The notes beneath the pieces were generated by a model. That model was not told the origin of the DNA. It did not search any database and was given only the letters and a program-made list of their open reading frames with translations. DNA of 21,602 nt from an uncultured Bacteroidales bacterium (lineage in GTDB: Bacteria > Bacteroidota > Bacteroidia > Bacteroidales > UBA932), in contig CAJOJC010000014.1 of the NCBI GenBank assembly GCA_905234775.1, forward strand, positions 892-22,493, given 5' to 3'. This document shows positions 7,311-15,915 of this stretch, in pieces. Position 1 is the stretch's first letter; the number at the start of each line of letters is the position of its first letter. A program made the position numbers and the translations under genes.

Positions 7311-7349
7311 ACACTTCTTTTATTAACCTGACTAAACTTCAAGATAATT

Positions 7350-8327
7350 ATGAAACAAACTACTAAAAGCGCCCTTATTTGGGTGCTGGCTGCAGCTGCG
7401 GCATTTTCTTCCTGTAACAAAATCGAGGCACCTGAACTGAAAAATAGCTCCGAACCCAGATATAACATAAATGTTACTTTGGGCGGAGCGGCTATTGAAG
7501 TCGAAACCAAAACCACAGGAGACGCATCTACGGTAGCGACAAATGAGGCAAAGGTGAATAACCTCCAGGTGCTGGTGTTCAGGGGCGATTTCCTGGATGC
7601 CTACGGAACGGCGAATTCAAATTCGGTTTCAGTTTCGTGCACTGCCGGAACCAGAACAATCTACGCAGTTGTCAACGGTCCAAGCCTATCATCGGTTACT
7701 TCTCTTTCTGCTTTTGAAAGTACGATGGTAGATCTCTCGGCGAATACTGCCAGTTCCTTCGTTATGGTAGGAAGTACGAGTACAACCCTGCCCGGGACCA
7801 ACTCCGTATCAATTCCTGTATCAAGATTGGTATCGAGAATCGTCCTGAAAAAGATCACGAGGAACTTCACTGCTGCTTCGCTTCAGGGACTTTCCTTCAA
7901 GGTGGACTCAATCTATGTCGTAAATGCGGCCGGAAACCTGAACTACAAGCTTAACGCATCACCAACCAAATGGTATAATCAGGATAAGGATAAAGGCGAA
8001 GTGACCTCACTTCTCAGGGATGCTCCGGGAGCGAGTATTGTCAATAACGCTTCCTATTCTACTCCTCATTATTTCTATGTGATGCCTAACCCGGCGACCA
8101 GTAAAACGACAAGGCTCGTGATAGTGGCCACCCTCGGAACCCAGAAATACTATTATCCGATCAACCTGCCTGCGATGCAGTACAACAAGTCTTACGAGAT
8201 TACCGGCGTTACAATCAAGAGGGGAGGAAGTGATGATCCTAACACTCCGGTGACTTCAGCGGATATCTCGTTCAGTGTCTCGGTCAACGGGTGGTCAACA
8301 AGCGATATTGCAGAGCAGATTATGTAG
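7350..8327 (+). CDS. FimA/Mfa1-type fimbrillin lipoprotein (type V pilus subunit)
   Basis: A 325-residue precursor of a fimbrial subunit. It has a lipoprotein signal with a lipobox ending in Cys22 (AAFSSC). It then carries the N-terminal fimbrillin domain, recognisable from TNEAKVNNLQVLVFRGDF (about 65-82), TRTIYAVVNGP (about 104-114) and VSIPVSRLVSRIVLKKI (about 151-167). The C-terminal domain shows PHYFYVMPNPATSKTTRLVIVA, YYYPINLP and the closing strand ISFSVSVNGWS. In Porphyromonas such subunits are exported as lipoproteins, cut by a surface protease after a basic residue and polymerised by strand exchange. RLVSR (about 157-161) is a candidate cut region here. It is first of three co-directional lipoprotein genes, 7 bases before the anchor gene. 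Stalk rather than tip identity is inferred from gene order and size. Confidence 0.85.
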   Translation: MKQTTKSALIWVLAAAAAFSSCNKIEAPELKNSSEPRYNINVTLGGAAIEVETKTTGDASTVATNEAKVNNLQVLVFRGDFLDAYGTANSNSVSVSCTAGTRTIYAVVNGPSLSSVTSLSAFESTMVDLSANTASSFVMVGSTSTTLPGTNSVSIPVSRLVSRIVLKKITRNFTAASLQGLSFKVDSIYVVNAAGNLNYKLNASPTKWYNQDKDKGEVTSLLRDAPGASIVNNASYSTPHYFYVMPNPATSKTTRLVIVATLGTQKYYYPINLPAMQYNKSYEITGVTIKRGGSDDPNTPVTSADISFSVSVNGWSTSDIAEQIM

Positions 8328-8334
8328 CGGACAA

Positions 8335-9105
8335 ATGAGAACCTTACCTTTCATATGTATGTACGCGCTTTGCCTTGTTTCGTGTTCGATCAAGACAGAC
8401 AGGACAGCCTGTCCCGGCCTTGTCAGCCTTACAGCGAGGGGCGGAGACGAAGATCTGATGCAGGTATATGCCTCCGGAATCTCCTCATGCTATGAAGGGC
8501 AGATGTCAAAGAACGGGGAAACGGCCGCTTTAAGTTTCGATATTGAAAGAGGCCCGGTACTCCTGAATGTAATGAGCGGTCTTCATTCCTGCAACCTGGA
8601 AGATGGAAAAGTGATGATAGAGCAGGGTGAGGAGATGGACGAGATTTTCGCCTATTCAGACAGCATCGGCGTATACTCGGATCTGGTGGAAATCTCCTGC
8701 TCCCTCCACAAGCAGTTCGCCCTGCTTTATCTTACGATTATCGAATCTGAAACCGTCTCATATCCCTTCTATGTGATGGTGAAGGGCAATGTCTGTGGAA
8801 TGGACAGTTCGGATCTGACGCCAGTGAGGGGGCCTTTTTCAAGAATGATTCATCCCGTCATCGGCGAGTATCACAAGATCTGCCTTCCGCGCCAGGAAGA
8901 CGATTCTCTTGAGCTTGAGTTCTACGACAAGGACTTGACAAAGGCCGACGGCGCTCCGGTAGATGTCCTGGCGCTGGGTGATTACATAAAGGCTGCCGGC
9001 TACGATTGGACCAGTGAAGATTTGAAGGATTTGTATGTGAATGTGGATTATTCCGATGCCGGAGTATCGGTGAAAATCTGCGAATGGGAAAGGATAGAGT
9101 TATGA
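8335..9105 (+). CDS. Mfa2/FimB-like fimbrial anchor lipoprotein
   Basis: A 256-residue lipoprotein with a signal ending in LVSC (Cys17). The DRTACPGLVSL segment just after the mature N-terminus is the pattern of Mfa2/FimB family proteins, which anchor the fimbria to the outer membrane and limit its length. The rest is predicted beta-rich, with ALLYLTIIE (about 129-137) and SLELEFYDKDL (about 202-212). The ATG at 8335 is preferred because it starts right at the signal peptide; the frame can be extended upstream into the fimbrillin gene but without a signal. It lies 7 bases after the fimbrillin stop, and its TGA overlaps the next ATG (ATGA), so translation is probably coupled. Family assignment rests on context plus the CP motif. 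Confidence 0.78.
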   Translation: MRTLPFICMYALCLVSCSIKTDRTACPGLVSLTARGGDEDLMQVYASGISSCYEGQMSKNGETAALSFDIERGPVLLNVMSGLHSCNLEDGKVMIEQGEEMDEIFAYSDSIGVYSDLVEISCSLHKQFALLYLTIIESETVSYPFYVMVKGNVCGMDSSDLTPVRGPFSRMIHPVIGEYHKICLPRQEDDSLELEFYDKDLTKADGAPVDVLALGDYIKAAGYDWTSEDLKDLYVNVDYSDAGVSVKICEWERIEL

Positions 9106-11918
9106 GAAAGTTGATAAAGTTTGCACTTCTGGCGGTATTCGCCGCCATTGGCTGTGAGCCTCTGGAACAGCAGGCCCCTTTCGAGGATGCTATTGGAGAA
9201 GATCTGGTTACGGTCCGAATGAAAGCGGGCGGGCATACCAAGAGTTCGCTGGGTTTTCAGGAGACAGCTATCAGTTCTCTGAACGTCTATGCTTACCGCA
9301 GCGGACAACTTGCCGCGGAATCGTTCGGAGCGGATGACGAAGTCTCCCTCGAACTGATAAGGAATGTCAGCTATACGATTTACGCACTTGCCAACAGCGG
9401 GGAAGTTCATGCTCCGCTTAGAGAGAGTGACCTGGCGACTATAAGCCTGCCTCCTTCTCAGATGCTTATGTGTCTGAGTTCCGGAATGGCCATAACTGCC
9501 GGGGCGTCTTCTTCGATGGAGATTCCCCTTACAAGACTCTTCGCCCGTTACAACCTGATACTTGATAAGAATCTCGAGAATTGTGACTATCAGATCACAT
9601 CAGTGAAGGTAAAGCAGCAGGCATCCGCCGTTAAGCCTTTTGCGAGTGCGAGCGTTGCTGTATCTACCGAAGACGGCGATCATGCCTCGACGGCTGATTT
9701 GGCGGCTCTGAATGCCGGTGGAACGGCGGTATTCTATATCCCGGAGAACTGTCAGGGAGTTCTGCTTCCCGGCAATGACGATCCATGGGCAAAGATCCCG
9801 GCCAATCTGCCCGCTGCAAAGCGCGGATTATGTACGTTCCTTCATATCGAAGGTAACTGGACTACCAGCGGAGCTACAGCAGATCTCAGCCTTAACCTTA
9901 TGCTGGGTGCGGACAATTGTACCGATTTCAATGTCGTGCGCAATTCTTCCGTTACGATTACCCTATCTTTGAGTGATTCCGGAACGCTGAGAAGCAGCTG
10001 GAAGTCAGACATGGACAATTTCGACGATGAAAGGGTCCTGTCTTTCCCGAGCTCTTCCCATACAGTAATGCAGGAAGCCGGATGGACTAAAATACCGCTT
10101 ACGGTTAGTCCTCCGGATATGGCATACAGCGCGAGTTTCCAGGAAGTGGGGAGTCCCGTGATGGAGGCGAAGGTGGAGAATGGAGAAGTATGGGTAAGAG
10201 GCCTTTACGATGGTATTCAAAGACCCTGCAGGACTCTTACGGTCAGTTCCTGGGACGGACTGCATACCTCATCTACCGATATTACCCTTGATTTCCATTA
10301 TGGACCTCTTACTGCGCTGTCGTACAGTCTCCCGCAGTATTCGGGCGAGTATGGATACTTTGATTTATACTCTGCGAGCGCCTCCAATCCCGTAGTGGTC
10401 GAGGCCGCGGACTGGACAACTACTATAGGACCCGCAAGAAGTGAAAACATGGAGTATCATCTTGATTCCCACAACGGCCTGGAGTACTACGTACGTCACG
10501 ATCTCCATAAGATGTTTGTAAGGCCTCTCAGAGAAGGAGCCCAGGTGTACATCCAGTTTACCCAGTATAAATCGCGGGTAGGAGTGATGATGCCTCTTGC
10601 CGAGAATCCCCAGCTGGTGGTTACAGACGGGGTCGTCACTGAATCCGGACGACTGAATCATTTTTATGGGAACAGCTATTACTACGACAGCGCGGTTTAT
10701 GTTTATCTGACCGATGCCCAGGGAAATGATTTGGAAGTAACGAGATTCAAAATACCGACTCAACTTCTGGCCTATAAAAATAAAACCGAGACCGAGAGAG
10801 ACTACTACAGCGAGTTCCTGGCTTTCTACGGTCTTCCGGATATTCAGAGTTCCAGCAGATACGGCAGGGACGTTCACCTGTGGACAGAGGACTATGACGA
10901 GTTTCAGTATAATCCGGAGTTGGCGGTGATCTACTGCTATGGGACGGACGCTTATGGAGATTCCGCTCCGGCTTTTCCCCTTACGGTAAGCCTGAACCTC
11001 TCCAGTGGCGATACCCTGACTTCAACCGGAACTGTCACCGGAATAGCCGCCTTCCCGGCTCAGAGATATCTTGGCTCGTGCTACAATTATCAGTTGGCCC
11101 CTGGATCTATGAGAAGCCTGACTTCCCAGATTGACTTCACTTCCGGAGGAAACTATCGTGCTCCCTGTTTTGACGGAGTTTCCTGGACGCTCAATCATGC
11201 CGACGGTTCCGACTACGATATCCCAGCGATGGCAGTAGACGGCGGGACATCCGATCTCTATTCGGCGGGGGCCTCGCTGTCCGGCAATACTTTAACCTTC
11301 AGCCAGATAGATGACACTACCTATCCGGCGTGTGGAATGATAGGTCTTACGGGCACCGTCACCAATCCCCATACCGGAAGGACTTTTACCGGGTATTACA
11401 CTCTCGGACTCGTACTCTATGTCCCGTTTGGCTGTCACGTAGACCCTTCGTTCGGAAACAAAATGACGGTTTCGTATGCTCCATTTACCGAATTTACCGT
11501 CCCGGACAATATCGGAATATGGTCGTCGGGTTTTCCTGCCGGAATCAGGGCTAAGACAGAGTATGGTGCTGGTCTGGATTATCCCCTCTGGAGGAGCGGA
11601 ATAGATCTTACCAATGCTGTAACAATCAACCACATATCCCCGGATGCCACTCTCGAAGAGATCACGGCTGCGCTGAGCCAGAATATGGCCGCGGTTCGAT
11701 TCTCGTTCAAAGTGGGCTCGCAAACGTTCCAGGAATTGCTCCTGGACCATTCCTCTAACGTGTTCTTCTCAGACGACAGCTGGTCTACGGATGGGAGCAA
11801 GGGATACTATCATCTGGTGAGGCAGTATGATCTCGGGACTTTTAACCACGGGACAAAATACAACGGCCTCGAAAACTATATTCTCGAGGCCGCGTATGAA
11901 TCTTTGGATTTGTATTAG
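9102..11918 (+). CDS. large DUF4906-like fimbrial lipoprotein (probable tip or accessory subunit)
   Basis: A 938-residue lipoprotein (lipobox AAIGC, Cys18), third gene of the fimbrial operon. The first ~330 residues resemble fimbrillin or DUF4906 N-terminal regions: KSSLGFQETAISSLNVYAYR, ISLPPSQMLMCLSSGMA, MEIPLTRLFARYNLIL, and AVFYIPENCQGV near 209-220, a hallmark stretch of DUF4906 proteins. The rest (about 330-938) looks like repeated beta-sandwich modules rich in Tyr, Ser and Asp, without recognised catalytic residues. Large final-cistron proteins of such operons are usually tip adhesins or minor subunits; that role is inferred. The start at 9102 gives the signal peptide directly and overlaps the anchor stop codon; an in-frame ATG at 9084 would only add six polar residues. 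The stop codon directly abuts that of the convergent transporter gene. Confidence 0.78.
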   Translation: MRKLIKFALLAVFAAIGCEPLEQQAPFEDAIGEDLVTVRMKAGGHTKSSLGFQETAISSLNVYAYRSGQLAAESFGADDEVSLELIRNVSYTIYALANSGEVHAPLRESDLATISLPPSQMLMCLSSGMAITAGASSSMEIPLTRLFARYNLILDKNLENCDYQITSVKVKQQASAVKPFASASVAVSTEDGDHASTADLAALNAGGTAVFYIPENCQGVLLPGNDDPWAKIPANLPAAKRGLCTFLHIEGNWTTSGATADLSLNLMLGADNCTDFNVVRNSSVTITLSLSDSGTLRSSWKSDMDNFDDERVLSFPSSSHTVMQEAGWTKIPLTVSPPDMAYSASFQEVGSPVMEAKVENGEVWVRGLYDGIQRPCRTLTVSSWDGLHTSSTDITLDFHYGPLTALSYSLPQYSGEYGYFDLYSASASNPVVVEAADWTTTIGPARSENMEYHLDSHNGLEYYVRHDLHKMFVRPLREGAQVYIQFTQYKSRVGVMMPLAENPQLVVTDGVVTESGRLNHFYGNSYYYDSAVYVYLTDAQGNDLEVTRFKIPTQLLAYKNKTETERDYYSEFLAFYGLPDIQSSSRYGRDVHLWTEDYDEFQYNPELAVIYCYGTDAYGDSAPAFPLTVSLNLSSGDTLTSTGTVTGIAAFPAQRYLGSCYNYQLAPGSMRSLTSQIDFTSGGNYRAPCFDGVSWTLNHADGSDYDIPAMAVDGGTSDLYSAGASLSGNTLTFSQIDDTTYPACGMIGLTGTVTNPHTGRTFTGYYTLGLVLYVPFGCHVDPSFGNKMTVSYAPFTEFTVPDNIGIWSSGFPAGIRAKTEYGAGLDYPLWRSGIDLTNAVTINHISPDATLEEITAALSQNMAAVRFSFKVGSQTFQELLLDHSSNVFFSDDSWSTDGSKGYYHLVRQYDLGTFNHGTKYNGLENYILEAAYESLDLY
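11864..11892 (-). terminator. hairpin inside the DUF4906 gene end, possible terminator for the transporter gene
   Basis: CGGCCTCGA (11864-11872) and TCGAGGCCG (11884-11892) form a perfect 9-bp stem with an 11-base loop. Read on the minus strand it lies 27 bases past the transporter stop and is followed by TTGTATTTTG, a T-rich tail. On the plus strand it is inside the last codons of the DUF4906-like gene. There is no gap between the two stop codons, so any terminator must lie inside coding sequence. Confidence 0.45.
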
Positions 11919-13196
11919 TTATGCTTTACTTGCCTTTTTTGTGGGATCCTTGAAGAGGATGGCAAACAGCAGTCCTACTACGAAGGCATAGCCTGCGAAA
12001 ATGTACCAGGCAGTGCTCCAGTTGGCGGGGGTGTTGAATACATCGCAAGCCTCCACTACTTTACCTGCGGCGAGGGTGCCGACCGTGGCGCCCAAGCCGT
12101 TGGTCATCAGCATGAAGACACCCTGAGCGCTGGAGCGGATATCTGCGGAAGTGTTCTCATTGACATACAGCGAGCCGGAGATGTTGAAGAAATCGAAGGC
12201 GACACCGTAGACGATGCAGCTGAGAACGAACAGAAGCACTCCCGGCCAGGCGGGGTTGCCGAGTCCGAACAGGCCGAAACGGAAGACCCATGCGAACATG
12301 GCGAGCAACATCACTTTCTTAATTCCGAGCTTCTTCATACAGAAGGGGATAAGGAGGATGCAAAGGGTCTCCGAAGCCTGGCTGATGGCGATAAGGGCGT
12401 TTGAATTCTTCACCGCGAAGGTATCTGCCAGAGCAGGATCCTGGGCGAACGAGCCAAGGAAGGTATTGGCGTAGCCGTTTGTAATCTGAAGCGAAGCGCC
12501 GAGGAGCATCGAGAAGATGAAGAAAATTGCGAACTGGCCGTCTTTGAAGAGGCTGAAAGCCTTAAGACCAAAGGCTTCCGCAAGGCTCTTGGATTCGCCG
12601 CGGTTGGTCTCGCAGGCAGGCATCGACAGGGCGTAGCCGCAGAGGATCAGCGAGATAATGCCGGAGGAGAACAGCTGGGTGTAGCTGTCCTGCATGGCGG
12701 TACCGCCTATCTTCAAGAAGTTAGTAAGGAGCATACTGCAGATAAAGCCCACGGTTCCGAATACGCGAAGCGGAGGGAATTCCTTGACGGGGTCCATTCC
12801 GTTTTTGCCCATGGCGTTATAAGCCACTGAGTTGGAGATTGCGATGGTAGGCATGTAGAACGCAACACTGACGCTGTACAGAACGAAGAGCGGAGTGAAC
12901 TGGACACTGGCTCCTGCGCTGTAGCAGTAAAGGCCGGCTCCGATCATGAACAGACCGGCGAGGCCGTGACATAGCGAAAGCGTTTTCTGGGCCTGGATGT
13001 AGCGGTCTGCTACGATACCCATCAGGGTAGGCATGAAGATGGAGACGATACCCTGCATCGCGAAGAACCACTTGATCTGGGGGCCGAGACCGGCATTGCC
13101 CAGATACCTGCCGAGGGAAGTAAGGTAAGCACCCCATGCGGCGTACTGGAGGATAAGCATCAGGACAAGCCTGATCTTTAACTGGGAATTTTTCAT
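11919..13196 (-). CDS. nucleoside:H+ symporter family MFS transporter
   Basis: A 425-residue inner-membrane protein with about 12 hydrophobic segments, of the NupG/XapB-type nucleoside:proton symporter family. The opening RLVLMLILQYAAWGAYLTSL and the following PQIKWFFAMQGIVSIFMPTLMGIVADRY, with its MFS loop GIVADR, are typical of Bacteroidetes members, as is PLRVFGTVGFI (about 142-152). It would import nucleosides, which fits the two nucleoside phosphorylases, Hpt and Adk in the same window. The ATG at 13196 lies 31 bases downstream of a consensus -7 box at 13228-13235. The gene is convergent with the fimbrial operon (stop codons adjacent) and divergent from tgt. The exact substrate cannot be read from the sequence. 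Confidence 0.88.
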   Translation of the reverse strand: MKNSQLKIRLVLMLILQYAAWGAYLTSLGRYLGNAGLGPQIKWFFAMQGIVSIFMPTLMGIVADRYIQAQKTLSLCHGLAGLFMIGAGLYCYSAGASVQFTPLFVLYSVSVAFYMPTIAISNSVAYNAMGKNGMDPVKEFPPLRVFGTVGFICSMLLTNFLKIGGTAMQDSYTQLFSSGIISLILCGYALSMPACETNRGESKSLAEAFGLKAFSLFKDGQFAIFFIFSMLLGASLQITNGYANTFLGSFAQDPALADTFAVKNSNALIAISQASETLCILLIPFCMKKLGIKKVMLLAMFAWVFRFGLFGLGNPAWPGVLLFVLSCIVYGVAFDFFNISGSLYVNENTSADIRSSAQGVFMLMTNGLGATVGTLAAGKVVEACDVFNTPANWSTAWYIFAGYAFVVGLLFAILFKDPTKKASKA

Positions 13197-13227
13197 TATA
13201 GTGTTGTTAGTATTTGCTGGTAGCTAA

Positions 13228-13235
13228 CAAATTTA
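13228..13235 (-). promoter_or_regulatory. candidate -7 box for the nucleoside transporter gene
   Basis: The minus strand reads TAAATTTG, a full TAnnTTTG match, 31 bases upstream of the transporter ATG at 13196. No clear -33 element is seen. It is back-to-back with the tgt box at 13258-13265. Confidence 0.5.
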
Positions 13236-13257
13236 CAAGTTTTTCGTGGGATTTCAC

Positions 13258-13265
13258 TATCTTTG
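13258..13265 (+). promoter_or_regulatory. candidate -7 box directly before tgt
   Basis: TATCTTTG fully matches the Bacteroidetes TAnnTTTG box. Its last base is only 4 bases before the A of the tgt ATG at 13270. If this box is used, the transcript would start at or very near the start codon. Confidence 0.55.
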
Positions 13266-13269
13266 GGAG

Positions 13270-14400
13270 ATGATTTTTCAGCTTCAGAAAAAAGATTCAG
13301 GAAGTGCCGCTAGAGCCGGTCTGATTACTACCGACCACGGCCAGATCCGCACGCCTATCTTCATGCCGGTCGGTACGGTCGGCTCTGTGAAAGGCGTGTA
13401 TCACCGCGACCTGAAGCAAGATATCGGAGCTGAGATTATTCTGGGAAATACCTATCATCTTTACCTCCGTCCCGGCCTGGATATTCTCAAGGCCGCCGGA
13501 GGACTCCACAAATTCGAAAACTGGGACCGCCCCATCCTTACAGACAGCGGCGGTTTTCAGGTCTTCTCCCTTACGGGTATCAGAAAGCTGACGGAAGAAG
13601 GTTGTACCTTCCAAAGCCACATAGACGGTTCGAGACATATCTTCACTCCTGAGAATAACGTAGATACCCAGCGCATAATCGGAGCCGACATAATGATGGC
13701 TCTGGACGAATGCTGCCCGGGAGATGCAGACAGACGTTATGCCCGTAAGTCGCTGGACCTGACTAAGAAGTGGCTGGAGCGTTTCGCGGCCCGTTTCCGC
13801 GAGACGGAGCCCTTGTATGGGTACTCCCAGACCTTTTTCCCCATCATCCAGGGTTGTGTGTATCCCGACCTCAGGATTGAGGCGGCCGAACATGCGCTCG
13901 AATATGCCGAGGCCGGCATCTCGATCGGGGGCCTGGCTGTCGGCGAACCTACGGAAAAGATGTACGAAATGCTCGAGGTCCTCGACCCCGTCATCCCGCA
14001 GGATAAGGCGCGCTATCTGATGGGTGTGGGGACTCCCGCGAACCTTCTCGAAGGAATCGCCAGGGGAGTGGACATGTTCGACTGCGTGATGCCCACCAGA
14101 AACGGCCGCAACGGCATGCTCTTTACCTGGAACGGCGTGATGAATATGAGAAACGCCAAATGGGAGAACGATTTCTCGGAAATCGACCCTTGTGGCACTT
14201 CATTTGTTGATCACGCGTACTCGAAAGCATACCTCAGACATCTTTTCATCGCGGGGGAGATGTTCGCAGCGATGATAGCCAGCGAACACAACCTCGCCTT
14301 CTATCTCGACGTGGTCCGTCAGGCCCGCGCCCACATAGAAGCCGGCGACTTCGCCGCCTGGAAAGAGGCTGCCGTTAAGAAACTTACTGCCAGACTATGA
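13270..14400 (+). CDS. tgt: tRNA-guanine (queuine) transglycosylase
   Basis: Exchanges guanine-34 in GUN-anticodon tRNAs for the queuosine precursor preQ1. The protein is 376 residues from the ATG at 13270 (MIFQLQKKDSGSAARAGLIT). An in-frame ATG at 13246 would add eight untypical residues and lies upstream of the promoter-like box. Motifs: DSGGFQVFS (92-100, general base Asp92), MALDECCP (143-150), SIGGLAVGEP (218-227) and FDCVMPTRNGRNG (270-282, nucleophile Asp271). The usual C-terminal zinc site (CxCxxC, distal His) is altered. Where typical enzymes have DPxCxCxxC, this one reads DPCGTSFVDHAYSKAYLRHL (307-326), with one Cys only. It is first of tgt-lptG-dut and overlaps lptG by ATGA. Confidence 0.95.
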   Translation: MIFQLQKKDSGSAARAGLITTDHGQIRTPIFMPVGTVGSVKGVYHRDLKQDIGAEIILGNTYHLYLRPGLDILKAAGGLHKFENWDRPILTDSGGFQVFSLTGIRKLTEEGCTFQSHIDGSRHIFTPENNVDTQRIIGADIMMALDECCPGDADRRYARKSLDLTKKWLERFAARFRETEPLYGYSQTFFPIIQGCVYPDLRIEAAEHALEYAEAGISIGGLAVGEPTEKMYEMLEVLDPVIPQDKARYLMGVGTPANLLEGIARGVDMFDCVMPTRNGRNGMLFTWNGVMNMRNAKWENDFSEIDPCGTSFVDHAYSKAYLRHLFIAGEMFAAMIASEHNLAFYLDVVRQARAHIEAGDFAAWKEAAVKKLTARL

Positions 14401-15479
14401 TAAAGAAGCTGGACTGGTACATATTCAAAAGGTTCCTGGTGACGTTCTTCGTCGCCCTGATCCTCATTATCGGAATCGTCATCATCTTCGATATTTCGGA
14501 GAAGATTGACGATTTCGTTAAGAATGAAGCTCCGTTGAAGGCCATCATCTTCGACTACTATCTGAACTTCATTCCTTATTTCGTGAATATGTACAGCCCG
14601 CTGTTCGTTTTTATTACGGTCATCCTCTTTACCTCCAGGCTGGCGGCAAACTCCGAAATCATCGCTATCCTTTCCGGCGGTATCAGTTACCACCGTATGA
14701 TGGTCCCATACATCGCGGCTTCTGTCATTATCGCAGCCCTTTCGCTCGGGCTCAACCTGTATGTTATCCCGCATGCGAACAGAGACCGAACGGAATTCGA
14801 CGACCAATATCTCAAGAAAAAAACAGGACCGAAAGAAAAGAATATCCATTACCAGATAGCTCCTGGACAATTCGTCTACGTAGAGTCTTTCAGCAACTGG
14901 AACAAGACAGCATACAAGTTCACTCTGGAATCCGTCGACAACAACCAGCTGGTCAGTAAACTCTCTGCCGAATCTGCTCAGTGGGATACTACTATCAAGG
15001 GATGGAAGTTGAAGAGATACTTCCTTCGCGAGTATTCTGCCGGTCTTGAAGACAAGGTGGAGTATGGTGAGAAATTGGATACAGTCATTGCACTTACGGT
15101 AGACGATTTCCGCTTCAACGAAAATACCGTCCAGACCCTCAACGCTCCGGAACTCAACCAGCTGATAGAGACCCAGAAGATGAGGGGAGACGCCAATGTG
15201 ATGTATGCGGAGATTGAAAAGAACACCCGCTGGGCCCTTCCGTTCTCTGCCATCATCCTTACCATAATGGGCGTGGCCCTGTCTTCGAAAAAGAAGAGGG
15301 GAGGAATTGGTTGGAACCTTGGTATCGGTATCGCCCTGGCGTTCTCCTATATCCTGTTCCTTCGCTTCTCCCAGATGTTCGTCTATACGGGCCTTCTCCC
15401 GCCTAGTATTGCCCTCTGGATTCCAAACGTCCTATATACGATAATCACGGGAGTATTGTATCAAATCGCACCCAAGTAA
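14397..15479 (+). CDS. LptF/LptG-family lipopolysaccharide export permease
   Basis: A 360-residue permease of the LptF/LptG family, which with the ATPase LptB extracts lipopolysaccharide from the inner membrane toward the outer membrane. It opens [20 protein letters not shown], the family's usual amphipathic start. Three N-terminal membrane segments (about 13-33, 58-80, 100-122) precede a periplasmic beta-jellyroll region (about 125-275). Three C-terminal segments follow (about 280-297, 305-325, 335-357). [26 protein letters not shown] (about 80-105) is the conserved coupling-helix region. Bacteroidetes often carry separate LptF- and LptG-like genes; which one this is cannot be decided here. 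The start overlaps the tgt stop (ATGA), and dut follows after one base. Confidence 0.92.
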   Translation: MIKKLDWYIFKRFLVTFFVALILIIGIVIIFDISEKIDDFVKNEAPLKAIIFDYYLNFIPYFVNMYSPLFVFITVILFTSRLAANSEIIAILSGGISYHRMMVPYIAASVIIAALSLGLNLYVIPHANRDRTEFDDQYLKKKTGPKEKNIHYQIAPGQFVYVESFSNWNKTAYKFTLESVDNNQLVSKLSAESAQWDTTIKGWKLKRYFLREYSAGLEDKVEYGEKLDTVIALTVDDFRFNENTVQTLNAPELNQLIETQKMRGDANVMYAEIEKNTRWALPFSAIILTIMGVALSSKKKRGGIGWNLGIGIALAFSYILFLRFSQMFVYTGLLPPSIALWIPNVLYTIITGVLYQIAPK

Positions 15480-15480
15480 C

Positions 15481-15915
15481 ATGACAGTCAAAGTTATCAA
15501 CCGCAGCCGGAACGGCCTGCCCGCATATTCTACTCCTTTTGCAGCCGGAATGGATGTCCGCGCCGACCTCGAGGAATCTATCACCCTTGCTCCGCTTCAG
15601 AGGGCGATGGTGCCGACCGGCCTTTACCTTGAAATCCCTGTCGGCTACGAAGTTCAGGTGCGCCCGAGAAGCGGTCTTGCCGCCAAGAAAGGTGTGACGG
15701 TGCTCAATACCCCCGGAACGATAGATGCCGACTACCGCGGAGAGGTTAAAGTCATACTCGTCAATCTTTCCAATGAGCCGTTCGTGGTCGAGCCCGGCGA
15801 GAGAATCGCCCAGCTTGTGCTTGCTAAACACGAAGTTATCGAGTGGGAAGAAACCGACGAACTCGCCGAATCGTCAAGAGGCGAGGGTGGATTTGGAAGC
15901 ACGGGCGTCAAATAG
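15481..15915 (+). CDS. dut: deoxyuridine 5'-triphosphate nucleotidohydrolase (dUTPase)
   Basis: A 144-residue trimeric dUTPase, which hydrolyses dUTP to dUMP and pyrophosphate, keeping uracil out of DNA and supplying thymidylate synthesis. All five motifs are visible: AGMDVRAD (22-29), RPRSGLA (61-67), [14 protein letters not shown] (75-88, catalytic Asp82 and Tyr85), GERIAQLVL (107-115) and [10 protein letters not shown] (133-142), the Phe-containing P-loop-like tail that closes the site. The length is typical. It follows lptG after a single base and ends the plus-strand operon. Its last 42 bases overlap the convergent PAP2 phosphatase gene, including the motif V codons. Confidence 0.97.
   Translation: MTVKVINRSRNGLPAYSTPFAAGMDVRADLEESITLAPLQRAMVPTGLYLEIPVGYEVQVRPRSGLAAKKGVTVLNTPGTIDADYRGEVKVILVNLSNEPFVVEPGERIAQLVLAKHEVIEWEETDELAESSRGEGGFGSTGVK

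Noticed and set aside
6644..7349. Invertible promoter upstream of the fimbrial genes
   Set aside because: No pair of long matching inverted repeats flanks a promoter; only short AT-rich and GC-rich hairpins are present.
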